A stretch of 64,000 bases of DNA from Drosophila pseudoobscura (lineage: Eukaryota; Arthropoda; Insecta; Diptera; Drosophilidae). A model generated the notes under the pieces. That model did not search any database, was not told the origin of the DNA, and saw only the letters and a list, made by a program, of their open reading frames with translations. The DNA lies in the NCBI RefSeq assembly GCF_009870125.1, contig NC_046683.1, forward strand, positions 62,759,869-62,823,868. The letters are read 5' to 3'. The stretch's first letter is position 1. The number at the start of each line of letters is the position of its first letter. Position numbers and translations under genes: made by a program. Positions 33,642 through 46,016 of this stretch are shown here, one piece after another.

Positions 33642-34704
33642 TCAGAGCTCTACATTTTTGGGTTCTCGACACTCCTGTTCCTTGCCATCGTACCACAGGC
33701 CAGGAGAGCAGTCCAGGGTCAAGCCATGGCCATCCACACAGAAGTAATAGGCATCCTTGCGCGACTCGTGCGAATAAAAATGTACACCCGCAGAGGGACA
33801 CATTATATCGGCTATCCGTGGTGACAGTCGTGAGAACGGTTGGACTATTTTCTTCCGGGAGGGGATCTTCAAGAACATTGGATTACCTTCTGGTTCATTG
33901 AACAAAAATTCATCCAAAATTAACCCACCTGACAGTCAGAATTGGATGGTAAAACGCAGCAGTTGCATTTGGTGCTAAAGTACAATCCGGGAGTACAAGT
34001 CTGCTCCCTGGGCACGCCATTGCCACAGAGGAAATACTTCTCGCAGGAGACTTTGCTGGGCACGTAGTGCAATTGGTAGGCATTATAGTAGATGGAGCAC
34101 TCGGACTCCACGCAGTCCACGTTCTGGGGGAAATCGCAACGATCCGTTTGTGCATTGTACTGTAGGCCATCCAGGCACTCTCTCAGAACCGGATGCCCAT
34201 AATAGCAGAGGACATACTTGGTGCAGGTTCGCTCATAGCTGAAGGTGGTCAGCTGGAAATTGGAGCAGGTGGGCAAGCAGTGTGCCTGAGTGGAGTTCAC
34301 GCAGCTCTGGGTGGGGGCACTGAACAGGTAAGGCCATTCGCACTGCAGTTCAATGGCCTCTCCATCTGAGAAATGACATAAAAATAACATCAACATGGAA
34401 CTTTCGATTTATCTTGAGGATCGCACATACACCGACAGAGGTAGTACTTGTTGCAGTCACCCACATACGGCAAAAACACACTGTCGGCCACGTTCTCGCA
34501 GAGGCTGAGGTTGCCCAAGATCAGATCATTAGATGCGGGTGCGCCGTCATCTTCTCTAGCCTGCAAATCATCAGCATCTACTGCTTTAACCAGAAAATGG
34601 CTGCACAGCAGCAGTCCGAGAATTGACAGTCGTTTTGCTACGAAACAAATGAATCACCATCAAAGGCACAAATTACACATTGGGTGCTACTTACCTCCAG
34701 TCAT
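33642..34704 (-). CDS. Peritrophin-type protein with several CBM14 domains, gene 3 of 3
   Basis: Exons 34704..34695, 34637..34431, 34365..33929 and 33866..33642, about 292 residues. Here the ATG is whole in exon 1 (ATGACTGGAG) and the signal peptide continues MTGAKRLSILGLLLCSHFLV. CBM14 modules: CENVADSVFLPYVGDCNKYYLC, CSNFQLTTFSYERTCTKYVLC, CEKYFLCGNG, and a last one with KDAYYFCVDGHGLTLDCSPG. The acceptor at 33867 (gaag|ATC) is weak, but it keeps the frame and gives the same 23-residue spacing to the next Cys as gene 2. AATAAA is at 33633..33628. Secreted chitin-binding protein of the same family as genes 1 and 2. Confidence 0.9.
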
Positions 34705-34745
34705 TGTCAGCTTATAACCCCAACTGCTGGCTGCTGGCAACTCTT

Positions 34746-34753
34746 CCTTTATA
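34746..34753 (-). promoter_or_regulatory. TATA box of peritrophin gene 3
   Basis: Minus-strand TATAAAGG, about 45 bp upstream of the ATG at 34704, giving a leader of roughly 15-20 nt. Confidence 0.65.
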
Positions 34754-35463
34754 AGGCTTTTTCTGTTAAGTACAATCAATTGATTGTCTTATCACTACTC
34801 CATCAATGTCTTCTCCGCGATGCTGACAAACTAATTATTAGCTGCAAAAACAATGACTCTTGACTGTACAATTTTCCATATGATTTCTTGGGTGTCTTCC
34901 CATAAAAGATATGTACATATGTACATATATCGTTTTGCTTGTACTCTGTGCATTCGCCTCTGATTTCCTAGGTGCCTCACATCAAGACGGAAACGTTCGC
35001 CGCCTGGGCCAGCCACCGACCGCACTTTTACTTATAGACAAGATCGTTTGAAAGAATTTCATTTTCGGCACGATTCAGTTGGATCTTTGGCATCAATCTG
35101 TGCACTGCTCGGCGCTCTACGGAAGGAAAATAAATAAATACAGTATACATATATTGTATATTTTGAAAAAACACATTTCTGCATTTGTTGAGTGTATTGT
35201 TATTATACTTCCCTCTATGTAAGTTTACATAATTGCTGATGTGCTGAATTGATGGGAATTGTCCTCCTACAATTGCCGCATTTGAAAAGCAAAGCGTAAA
35301 AATGATTGACACATTCCTAACCGAAAAGTCAATCCGACAAGGAACAATTTATTTATAGACAGTGCTTCGTGGTGGTGGGCATGTGTTTGTTTTCAAATCT
35401 TTACCAATCTGCCCGATATAATATTAAGATTACGATTTTTTACACTTTTCATTCAGCTGCATA
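34754..35463. other. Intergenic region between peritrophin gene 3 and the short Combover paralogue
   Basis: AT-rich except for 34972..35037 on the plus strand, where an exon-like frame follows a good acceptor (tttcctag|GTG) and reads VPHIKTETFAAWASHRPHFY, then Leu and a stop. No partner exon is visible upstream. A TACATATGTACATA palindrome lies at 34912-34928. Confidence 0.45.
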
Positions 35464-36265
35464 ATGGTCAATGAGCTGAACAGACCACCAAATGGGGACA
35501 ATGCCGCCCTCAGTGAGGTAAGCTGTAATCCGATTGTAAGAGATTTCAAAAAATAATATTGTCAATTTTTTGAAGCGCCTGGCCGCCTCCAATCGGCAGC
35601 TTCAGGAGATGCAGGAGGAACATCGTCAGCTGCTGGAGGAGATGGAAACCTTGAGAACACGCGCTGCAGAGCTCACCCGACTGAATGCCCAGCGCCAGCA
35701 GCTAAGGCAGACAGGCCACGGAGAAGAGCAGCAGCCTCTGGCAGCGCCGCCCAGCCCATCAGAAACGCCAATCGCAGCTCCAGTCGATCCCGAACCAGTG
35801 GCCGCCGCTTCTGCAGAAGGTGTCCTAAAAGAGGAAGAGGAACACTGCGATGAGAACAAAGAGGAAACAGCTAGTTATCTGCAGGAAAAGTTGAATGAGA
35901 TTGCCAACCTGAAGGCCCAATTCAAACGAGTCCAGCACATGGTCGATACTACAAAGCTGATCGAGCAGCACGTGTCCACCAGGGAATCTTCGCAGACCTC
36001 CACTATCTCAAGTCAGAGCAGCCGACAAACGACAAGCTCATCGAATGCCACCAGGGAAGTTCGACTGCCAGCCGAGGCGGAAGAGGCGCCCCAGCTAGCT
36101 CGCACCGCTGCTGCCCCAGATAACGCGGAGCTGCTGAATTCAATGCTAAACATGTTTACGGATTTCACCAGTGACCTACGCGGCCAGGCGGAGAGTCTGC
36201 GGGCGGAACGGGATCGCATTAGGACGCTCAAAGAGGAGATTATTCAGCGTAAACAGGGAAAATAG
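35464..36265 (+). CDS. Short coiled-coil paralogue of Combover (PCM1 family)
   Basis: Exons 35464..35517 and 35576..36265 give 247 residues. The N-terminus MVNELNRPPNGDNAALSE ends at an exon boundary that matches Combover ('ALSE' before the intron there too). Exon 2 then opens RLAASNRQLQEMQEEHRQLL, like RLDASNRNMQHLQDEQAKLV in Combover. After a Pro/Ala/Glu linker come a coiled coil (LKAQFKRVQHMV against LKAQMARLKGML) and a C-terminal helix (TSDLRGQAESLRAERDRIR against TSELRAEAASLQKERDRIL). The Combover N-terminal region, the later Gln/Asn-rich part and the PCM1 C-terminal domain are absent. It has kept an open frame, so it is probably a working gene. Its function, presumably binding Combover or centriolar-satellite proteins, is inferred. 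The acceptor (ttttttgaag|CGC) is weak. Confidence 0.8.
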
Positions 36266-36599
36266 GCTCTAATCTTGACGAATTTAAGAACGAAAATTGA
36301 ACAAGATCGCAGCTTAACGACTAACAGCAGCACCTTACCAACACTAGAATTCTTCTTGAAAATTAGGCAAAATATAATTATACATCCCTGTTGAACCCCA
36401 TAGCTAATAACAGAGTAAATAAATATGTTGAAAGTAGAAAACACCTTTTTCTACATCCCATTCAGTAATATATTTATTATAAGTTACTATTTTTCCTTAA
36501 TACGGTAATCGATATTAAACTTAAAAGCGGCTCTACCAAATATTCAGTGGACAGGATCCTAATGTGTAGTTATCGTGTAGTTACCATATACACAATTTA

Positions 36600-37030
36600 C
36601 ATTTTTTTAACCTTTTTTGTTTAACCTGTATTTCATAAATAATCAAATAAAAATTATAACATCAAGCTAACTAGTCTTGTAGGAAATTCAATTATTAATC
36701 GGATAAAACTATGAGTTGAGAGCTGAGGGTCCAAGTTAGCTTGTAATATTTAGCCTAATATAAAAAAAAACGCCGATTATGATTTCCAATCCTTGACGGA
36801 GAAAATGAATTCATTGTAGACCAAGGGGGTATTTTAATATTCCACCGAAAATAATGAAAATTGAATAATTTTAGCGCAGTTCCGGTGAAAGATATCGTAG
36901 TTTTTTTAAGTTCAGAGGAAAGATCTACAAGAAGAATTTACAATCAGTAATATTTGTCGACATTTACTTCAAGTCGTTGAACTGTTTAAATAGAGGGGGC
37001 TTAAGTGGGCTAGTTCATTTTTGTCATCGG
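36600..37030 (+). repeat. Gene-less pair of Gpn2 flanks (repeat copies D and B)
   Basis: 36.60-36.77 kb matches 6.99-7.15 kb (downstream of Gpn2) and 36.79-37.03 kb matches 9.06-9.29 kb (upstream of Gpn2), in the same order and orientation but only about 20 bases apart instead of about 1.9 kb. It fills most of the gap between the short paralogue and Combover. Alignment by eye, with perhaps two-thirds identity and short indels, including about 20 extra bases after 36878. Confidence 0.6.
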
Positions 37031-37140
37031 TAGATGTATATTTTATCGACAAGTCCGATAAGTCACTGAACAGCTGCTCAAACGACAAGGAAAAAAATTT
37101 ATTAGTTTAAGGCGTCTTTTTTGTATATGTATATTTTGTG

Positions 37141-40100
37141 ATGGCGCCGCCCATTAAACGTGTTGTGGACCAAGCTAGTAATACGGGCCGCAGCAGTGGG
37201 AGCAACAACCACGCGACCAATTCCGTGGGCACTGGTACCGGCGCAGTGCCCAAACAGCAACAGACAAATTCAGGTGGAGCCGCCGCACCTGCCAACAGAT
37301 CGGCACGTTCTAGACGCCATCAGGAGCATCTGGGAGAGCCAGACATGGACTTTGTGGAACCTCTGCAACGGGAAACACTAAAAACACTAAATGTGAGTTA
37401 ACAAAAAGTGAGAGGAGAGATTCTCCCATGCATTGCATTGCAATTGATTGCCGCCCACAATTTTCGCTTGCGGCGTTGCCATGGCTTCATCCGGCCTCGC
37501 ATCCTCTAAACGTACATAGTGAAAGAGGCCTCTCCGCTGTTCTCTTTCGATTTATAAATACATTTCAAACTCATCTCAGCCCCCGCCAGAAAAATTCGTG
37601 GCCGCCGACTGTTTCAGTAACAGAAACGAAACGAACGCAATCACAGCGGACAACGAATTTCGATTTGCCAAAGAACCACATATATAATATACATACACAT
37701 ACATATATATATATCTATACAGATATATTTATATAAAGATACTTCTTGCAAAAATTACCACGTTTCTTATACTAATATTCCTGGTAATATTTACCTGCTG
37801 CTGCTTGAAGGATCTGCTGCAGCGAACTCGCATCACCAACGGGCAGATCCGCTCCCAGGAGGACCAACAGTCTGCCATATCAACAACCACATCGCCAGGA
37901 GTACAGCAACACCAGCGGGAGGCACTGCGTCATTTGGCTGCGGAGCACAACAGCTACGACCCAACAGGTAAGGCTCGGAAAAGTTTTTACTTGGCCCACA
38001 CACTGAATGGTGCGCCAGTTCATGGTCTATAAATACACGAGGGCCACAAAAATAAATGCCGTCTCTACGCTCCACGCCAGCCAGCAGCAGCCCACACTAA
38101 TGCCCACACAATATTCTCCTCCCTTTTGCAGAGCAATTGCAGGAGCAGCAGCAGCGCTATTGCTTTCCCGTCCGTCCCGTGCAGCGAGTCCAGCATCAGC
38201 CGTCAACTGCTGCCCCGCCTTCCGCGTCGTCGGCGCTGCTACGTTTGCGTCAATCGACGCCCCCGAATGCCACAGTAGGTGTGGTCATACCCAACGCGAC
38301 CACAACTAACGGCAACGAAGAGCACTTGATTCAGTTCGCCGGTGGACTGCAGACGCTTGTCCAACGATTGCTTGGCGTCGCCTTGGGCCCCCGAGGTGAA
38401 GGAGCTCGCCCACAGCTTGAGGTTTTTCGCTCGCTGATGGAATTCGATGATAATTTGAATAACAGCAGACTGCAAACGAACGGAATCTTAGCGGAGCAGC
38501 TGAAGAACATGGTGCACGAGATCAATCCCAGCGTCGAGCAGGAAGAGGGCATTGTCAATTCCACCAGCCTGGAGGATGTGGCATTGAGTGAGGTAGGCCT
38601 TTCACTTTAAATTTAATAAAATATGTATGTCATAAAGGCAGTTCTCTCTCCACCTATCACCTTTCAGATGAGCGACAATCGCGCCCAGTCGATACAATCG
38701 CTGCATAGCGTCCTGGAGACGCCCACACCCGATGCAACACCTAGCTTCGATGAACTGCAGCAGCGCCTGGATGCCTCCAATCGAAATATGCAGCATCTTC
38801 AGGATGAGCAGGCCAAGCTGGTGCACATTCAGAATATGGCCAAAACGCATCTCAGCGAGATGGAGCAGCTGCGCCAGCAGGCCAGCCACATGCCTCACTC
38901 GAGCAACGGCGGCGAGGGGCCCAACTATGAGTCGGTGCAACAGGTCCAGGACGACATGGCCTCGCTGGTGGGGCGCATGAAATGTCTCACCGCATTTATA
39001 CATAATCAAAACGAGCTGAGCAGCGTCCTGGGTGACGACGGTCCAGAGATCCTGGCCGAGCAGGAGGCTCTGCAGGAGAAGCTCGAATCGTTGCGCAGTC
39101 AGCGCGAGGATATGCGGAATCTCGTCGATCAATTGAACATCATCAATCAATCGGCTAAGGAGACCTGTCGGGCAGTGAGAGAAGCCAAAAACGATACTCC
39201 ACCACCGGCCAATCCGGTGCCGGCTCCGACTCCTGCCGCTGATCCAGTGTCCACCACGGATCGCGTGGTTCCCGTGGAGTATCAGCGGAATGTACCCATC
39301 CTGCGGCAGGAGGCGGCCAATGCCGCTCAGCGTGCACTCCACGCCCAGACCATGATTAACCAAAAGACGGCAGACATTGATGCCCTCAAGGCACAAATGG
39401 CCCGGCTCAAGGGCATGCTGAATACGGTCAGCCAGATTGAGGATTCAACGCCGAGCGTCGGTGATCTTTTAGAGCGGGAGCGGGAACTGGAGAGTGCGAG
39501 CATCGAACGACAGCTGCTCCCAGACGATCTTAACCATCGTGTGCACACCCTCAGCGATGTCACGTCGGAGCTGAGGGCCGAGGCAGCCAGCCTGCAAAAG
39601 GAACGCGACCGTATCTTGGCCTTGAAGGCGGAGATCGAGCGACGCAAGCAGCAGGCGGCCGCCGCCGTCCAGATGGGCGAGGAGGCGCTGAAGAGAAGCA
39701 GCCTGACGCCGACGCCCACGCCCATGAGGCAGCGTGAAGAAGCGCATGAAGAGGAGCCCTCCGAGGTAGAGACCTCCTTGCAGGCCACTCCCCCTCGGGA
39801 GCAACTGCACGACGAATTACGACTGCAGTGCGAGCGTCTGCGGAAGGAATACGAGCAGAAGCAGCGCGAGCTCGAGCAACGCTACATGAATAACAACAAC
39901 ACCACCTCGGAGGCAGACGACGAGGGCAACGATGACACCGATAGTGACAAGTACTTTGCCAATGTGCGCACGGCATCCTCGGCCACCCTGAAACGTGCTC
40001 CCTCGGCCAGCACAGTGGTGGAGCAGCGACGCGCGCAGCCAGCCAACAACCCACCACCTCCTCCTATCCACAATGAGGAGGATCTCAATGTGACCATCGA

Positions 40101-43100
40101 TACGCTGTCGCTTGGCAACGATAGCCTGCTCTCGAGCAGCGCTAGATCGCAGTACATGCCACCGCCCATGGCGCCAGTACAGGGTATGTGGGGTAAGTAC
40201 AAACGCTACTCATATGATCTGGTATTTATCTCTCGCTTGCAGCATCGCACAATGCCAGCAATGCCTGGAATGCTGCTCAGCAACCCATCTATGCCCAAGC
40301 GCAGCCCAGCAACGTAGAGTGCAAGTCAGCTCCGAATGCACCACAGGCCACATCCTCTAATGCCTCCGGCTCGAATACCGCCGCCGATGCCGTGATGTTG
40401 CAGCAGTTCATGCAGGCCCAGCAGATGCTTATCAACTCGGTCTGCCAGTGCAATCAGAGCTTGTGGCACCAGCAGCGCGAGATCGATAATCTCACCAATC
40501 AAGTGCATGCGGTAAGGGAAATCTCTCTGAATACTAAATCGGCCTGGGGCTAATGTTACTATATTCGAGCAGCTCCAGGATCGCTTAAACGTTGCGGGAT
40601 GTCAGGATCATAGCTACGGCTTGCGCTCGGAGTCTGTGCCGCCGCCGAACATCTCGGTGGGGGCTCCCATTCTGGGCCAAATGCCCAACAATTTGTGCCT
40701 GGGCGGCAGTAACCACCGGGCCCAGTCTGAGCAGTTGTTCACTTTCGGCGCCCATCAAAGTGGCCACCAGAGCGCCTTTAGCAACTATCAGCGCAGCTGT
40801 CACCGTAATGGGGGAACGGCAGGAAGTGTGTACAGCACCAGTAGCGATGCCCATCAGCAGCAGCAGCAGCCGTTCCTCAACAATGCGGCCCCACCACCGC
40901 CACCGACACACTTCAACAACGAGACGCCGCTGTCTCCACCCTCATATCGCGCCAGTCCGGGACCCATCTTCATGAATCACCACAACAACACCATCCACCA
41001 GAACAATGCGAATCTGCGCACCCAGAATCAGCATGCCAACAATTTGCATTCGCTGCCAGTGGCTGGCGTAGGAGCAGCTGTCGCACCACCGCCACTGCAG
41101 CCGACGCTGAATAACCAGGTGCCGCCCGGCAATCGTGCCAACAACTACTGGGATAACTTCCGAAGGTAATGAGAACCCTGAATTACACTCTCGATTAGTA
41201 GTAGCTTGGGGCTTGTATTTGGTTTTAAGTTGGTTCTGAAGGGGGACGCAGAAAGAAGCCAAAGAAATAAAATTATTAGAACCTTTGAGTGTTAATCAAT
41301 TCATTTTCAATTCTGTCCTGCGGTAAGTGCAAAAAATGGTTCAATTAACAGAGTTGAAAGTGACTAACGACTGACCAGCCCTAATCCCTAATCCTTAATT
41401 CTTAACGAATCTAACAGTTTGATTGCTTTGTTTATTGCCTGCTTTCTATTAACCCATTAATATTTCTGCGCCTTTGCAGCTACTCACGGCAGAATCTGCT
41501 CTCCAACAAGAGCAATGAGGAGCTGAATGTGGACCATCAGCAGTATCGCCGTCAAAGGTCGCGTCTCAGCTATTTTCCGTCGCATGGTGCCGTGCCATGC
41601 TCGCGCAGCACCTCCGCCGCAAGCCTGTCTTTCCAACAACAACCGCAGCAGCAGCAACGGCAGCACCACTTCTTCGAGTCGTCTCCACTAACAAGCTCTT
41701 TGCATGGCAGCAGCTGCATCATCAACAGCAATAACCTAAACAATACCACTAGTGGGGGCAGAAAGCGGGACTGGCGGGACGAGCCACAGCTCGTGGACGA
41801 GGACTTGGACGAGGTGGAGGAGAACAATGACAATGCCATCTATGGCGGTGGCAGGCGACGTAATCGTCGTCGTCCGGCGGCCTCCCCACTGCTTGATGAT
41901 GATGCCGATCAGTCGAGCTCTTCCAATTTGGTTAACATGAACGTCAACTTCGGCAACAGTCCATTGTATCAGCGCAATAAGGTGCCGGCCAAGCCCTCAA
42001 CTTCGGCAGTTTCACTAACACCACTACAGCAGCGTCATCTGCGCTTTGATTTCGAGCTGCCAGCGCAGTATATCGACTACGACTTGCCTCAGGCCGCGGC
42101 GGCTGCACCAGCGGCACCACCCATCGATCCTTCCGCCTTCAATCAAGAGGCAGGAGGAGTGCCAGCGGATGAATCCAATGCTTTGGAGCAGAGCGAGGAG
42201 ACCGCCTCCGAGGAACTGAATCGGAATCTGCTTGTTAATGCATTGAAAAACGATAAGTTCACGACCAAGTTCTACGAATCCATCAAGGAGGATGTCTACA
42301 GGCGGTTGGAAACGCTATTCGAGCAGCAGCAGCAGCAACAGCAACATCATCAACAGCTGCAGCAGAGCCAGGAGACGCATAGCCTGAGGAAGGCCCTCAA
42401 CCAGGGAACTTCCCTGCCTGCACAGGCGGCACAGGAGCAAGAGAACGAGGCAGAGAACGAAGCTTCTAATGCAGAGGGCACAGAAAGCCGCAGCGAAACA
42501 CCTTTGGAGGTGATGAGCCTGCAGTTGGACAATGACAGGCCAGAGGACGAGAAGGGATCCCCTTCGAAGCCAGCCCAGAACGGGCACGCCCAAGCCTTGG
42601 AGCTGAGCGAGGCGGCATACGCAGGCTCCGGTTCCGCTTCTGCTGTTAGGACAGAGAACGAAGAGGTAAGAGACGGAGTAATCTAAACAAGATCTGTGCA
42701 AAACTCATCCTTCGCTATTTTGCCAGCAAATAATTGAGGCGGCCCTTGAGCCTGCCACATCGGCGGGGGCGGGGGCAGTGACCAGCGTGGAGCTGGCTCC
42801 GGATCACGAGCTGATCGAGTACATCATCAAGCGCATTCGCAACCAGACGCACAACAACACTATTATCAACGACTCCCTGCTGGCCGAGGTCTCCAAGCTG
42901 ACGGCGACGGCCGCACAAAACTCTGCCGCCAATTGGGCTCAAAACACTTCCTCGCCCCTCATTTCGCCCAAGCGGATCTTCGCCAAGATTAAGAAAATGG
43001 ATATACCCCGGCAACGGGATGAGTTCCTTATCTGGTATCGCTCGTATTTGGAGCAACTCTTTGTTGTGGAGCATCCGAAAGCAGACTGCCAAGCCAAGTC

Positions 43101-43365
43101 AAAAGTGTCCTCCACCAGCAGCCCCAAAAAGCAGACAAATAAGCGAGTGCGCAAGCAGTCTCAGTCCCAATCACAGGACTCCAACAATGATGCCGATCTT
43201 GCCGAGGCTGACCAGAAGAATGTCTCCTCCTCCAACGGAAACGGGGAGCTCGAGTGCGAAAACAACGAGAATCCCGACGAGGAGGCCGATGCTGATACGC
43301 ATGCGGATGGCCTCGCTGCCGGTGATTCGGGGGATGGGGGAAAGCAGGATATCAGTCTAAACTAG
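37141..43365 (+). CDS. Cmb: Combover, PCM1-family coiled-coil protein
   Basis: Eight coding exons: 37141..37392, 37811..37967, 38132..38592, 38668..40183, 40243..40511, 40573..41165, 41480..42665 and 42727..43365, about 1690 residues. Layout: a basic Ser/Asn-rich N-terminus; several coiled coils between about residues 250 and 680; a Pro/Asn/Gln-rich middle; an acidic polyQ region; then a PCM1-type C-terminal domain (ELAPDHELIEYIIKRIRNQT through KRIFAKIKKMDIPRQRDEF) and an acidic tail. Fly Combover is a Rho-kinase substrate in planar polarity and the PCM1 counterpart at centriolar satellites; identity is from this architecture. The acceptor of exon 2 (37811 or a few codons later) is uncertain. 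It is convergent with JMJD7 and follows a partial duplicate of itself. Confidence 0.88.
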
Positions 43366-43671
43366 CAACGATATACCCAACCCTACGTACACACCCACAC
43401 ATACACATTCCTAATCGCACGTAAAACATAAGACACTTACATATACACGCTAGGGGAATCCTCGCTCACTCTCCATCTTCATCGCTAGAAAGTGGTAAAT
43501 TTTTGTTCGTGTTTCCGTTTAGTTTTCATTTCGCGTTTTAGTTAGTTGTATAACTACTTTAAATTACATTATAACAATTATATAAGCACTGACTTTATGC
43601 AACATGGTGTCCTGAGGAGGATGTATTGCTCCCAGGCAGTCCGCGGGCCGTAAGATGCCAGGGCCCTGCTT
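43366..43671. other. Convergent 3' region between Combover and JMJD7
   Basis: Short stretch holding both 3' UTRs. It has ACACAC/ATACAC-rich sequence at 43385-43450 and then AT-rich DNA. No other feature. Confidence 0.6.
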
Positions 43672-45216
<1,545 letters not shown>

Positions 45217-45699
45217 ATGGCCGACTCAAAAACCAGCGATGGGGACGTCGAGGAGCAAGCATTCAACTGCATTGACGAGGCAAATGCGATCATCAACGAT
45301 GTAAAGGCGCACGTAGCTGAAATATGCATCTCCTCCAAGCTGGCCAGCGATGCCACGCAGATATACCTGAACATACGGACCATAGAGAGTGCCACCTGCT
45401 GCGTGCAGGTCACCAGTCGTGGCTTCAAGATTGTCTCCTCCCAGTATGACACCGTAGATGCCGACAAGAGGATGGCTGCCAAGCTACACATCGATGAGGT
45501 GGAGGAAGCTGCTGCAGAGGAAGACGAGGAGATCTTTGAAACGCCCTATGCGTTGCTGGACAAGATAAGTCCTCGCTATGTGGAATCCTTCGGCAACCAA
45601 CTGTGCCAGCAACTCAGGCAGCTGCAGCAGATGCGGACAGAGTTCCTCGAGGAGGAAGAAGAGGAGGAGGAGGAGGAGGAGGAGGAAGAGGATGACTAG
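45217..45699 (+). CDS. GSKIP-domain (GSK3-beta interaction protein-like) protein
   Basis: Single exon, 160 residues from MADSKTSDGDVEEQAFNCID. The core resembles vertebrate GSKIP: EANAIINDVKAHVAEICISSKL, YLNIRTIESATCCVQVTSRG, GFKIVSSQYDTVD, and the C-terminal helix TPYALLDKISPRYVESFGNQ, the part that binds GSK3 in vertebrates. It ends in a run of about 14 acidic residues not found in the vertebrate protein. Expected to be a cytosolic GSK3 (Shaggy) regulator; role inferred. Fly symbol not recalled. Convergent with Ddx1. Confidence 0.85.
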   Translation: MADSKTSDGDVEEQAFNCIDEANAIINDVKAHVAEICISSKLASDATQIYLNIRTIESATCCVQVTSRGFKIVSSQYDTVDADKRMAAKLHIDEVEEAAAEEDEEIFETPYALLDKISPRYVESFGNQLCQQLRQLQQMRTEFLEEEEEEEEEEEEEEDD

Positions 45700-46016
45700 T
45701 GACTGGAAGGAAACTCCGACCCGAGGCTGTATACTCTTTAGACAGAAGATTTTAATGTTAGTTTTATTTAATGTTTACTCGTAATGGTATCTCGTGCGTT
45801 TTCTGGAGTGGGTCGAGGTCGTGGCCCATCTCCGAAGTTTTAATATGTTTATGTGTGTGTGTACCATAAAGTATTCCCGCGAGAGTTGGTCATAGAATCG
45901 CTTCATTTTACCATAGAATATCTAATTATAGGGCCAACTCCTCCCGTTTCGCATGTAATATCGATGTAACATTGTCCTTGCTTAGCAAAAACCAAACACT
46001 CAATCCAAATCCCAAA

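Noticed and set aside
38602-40071. Long minus-strand frames (264, 153 and 165 codons) inside Combover
   Set aside because: Antisense shadows of GC-rich, repeat-rich coiled-coil coding sequence.
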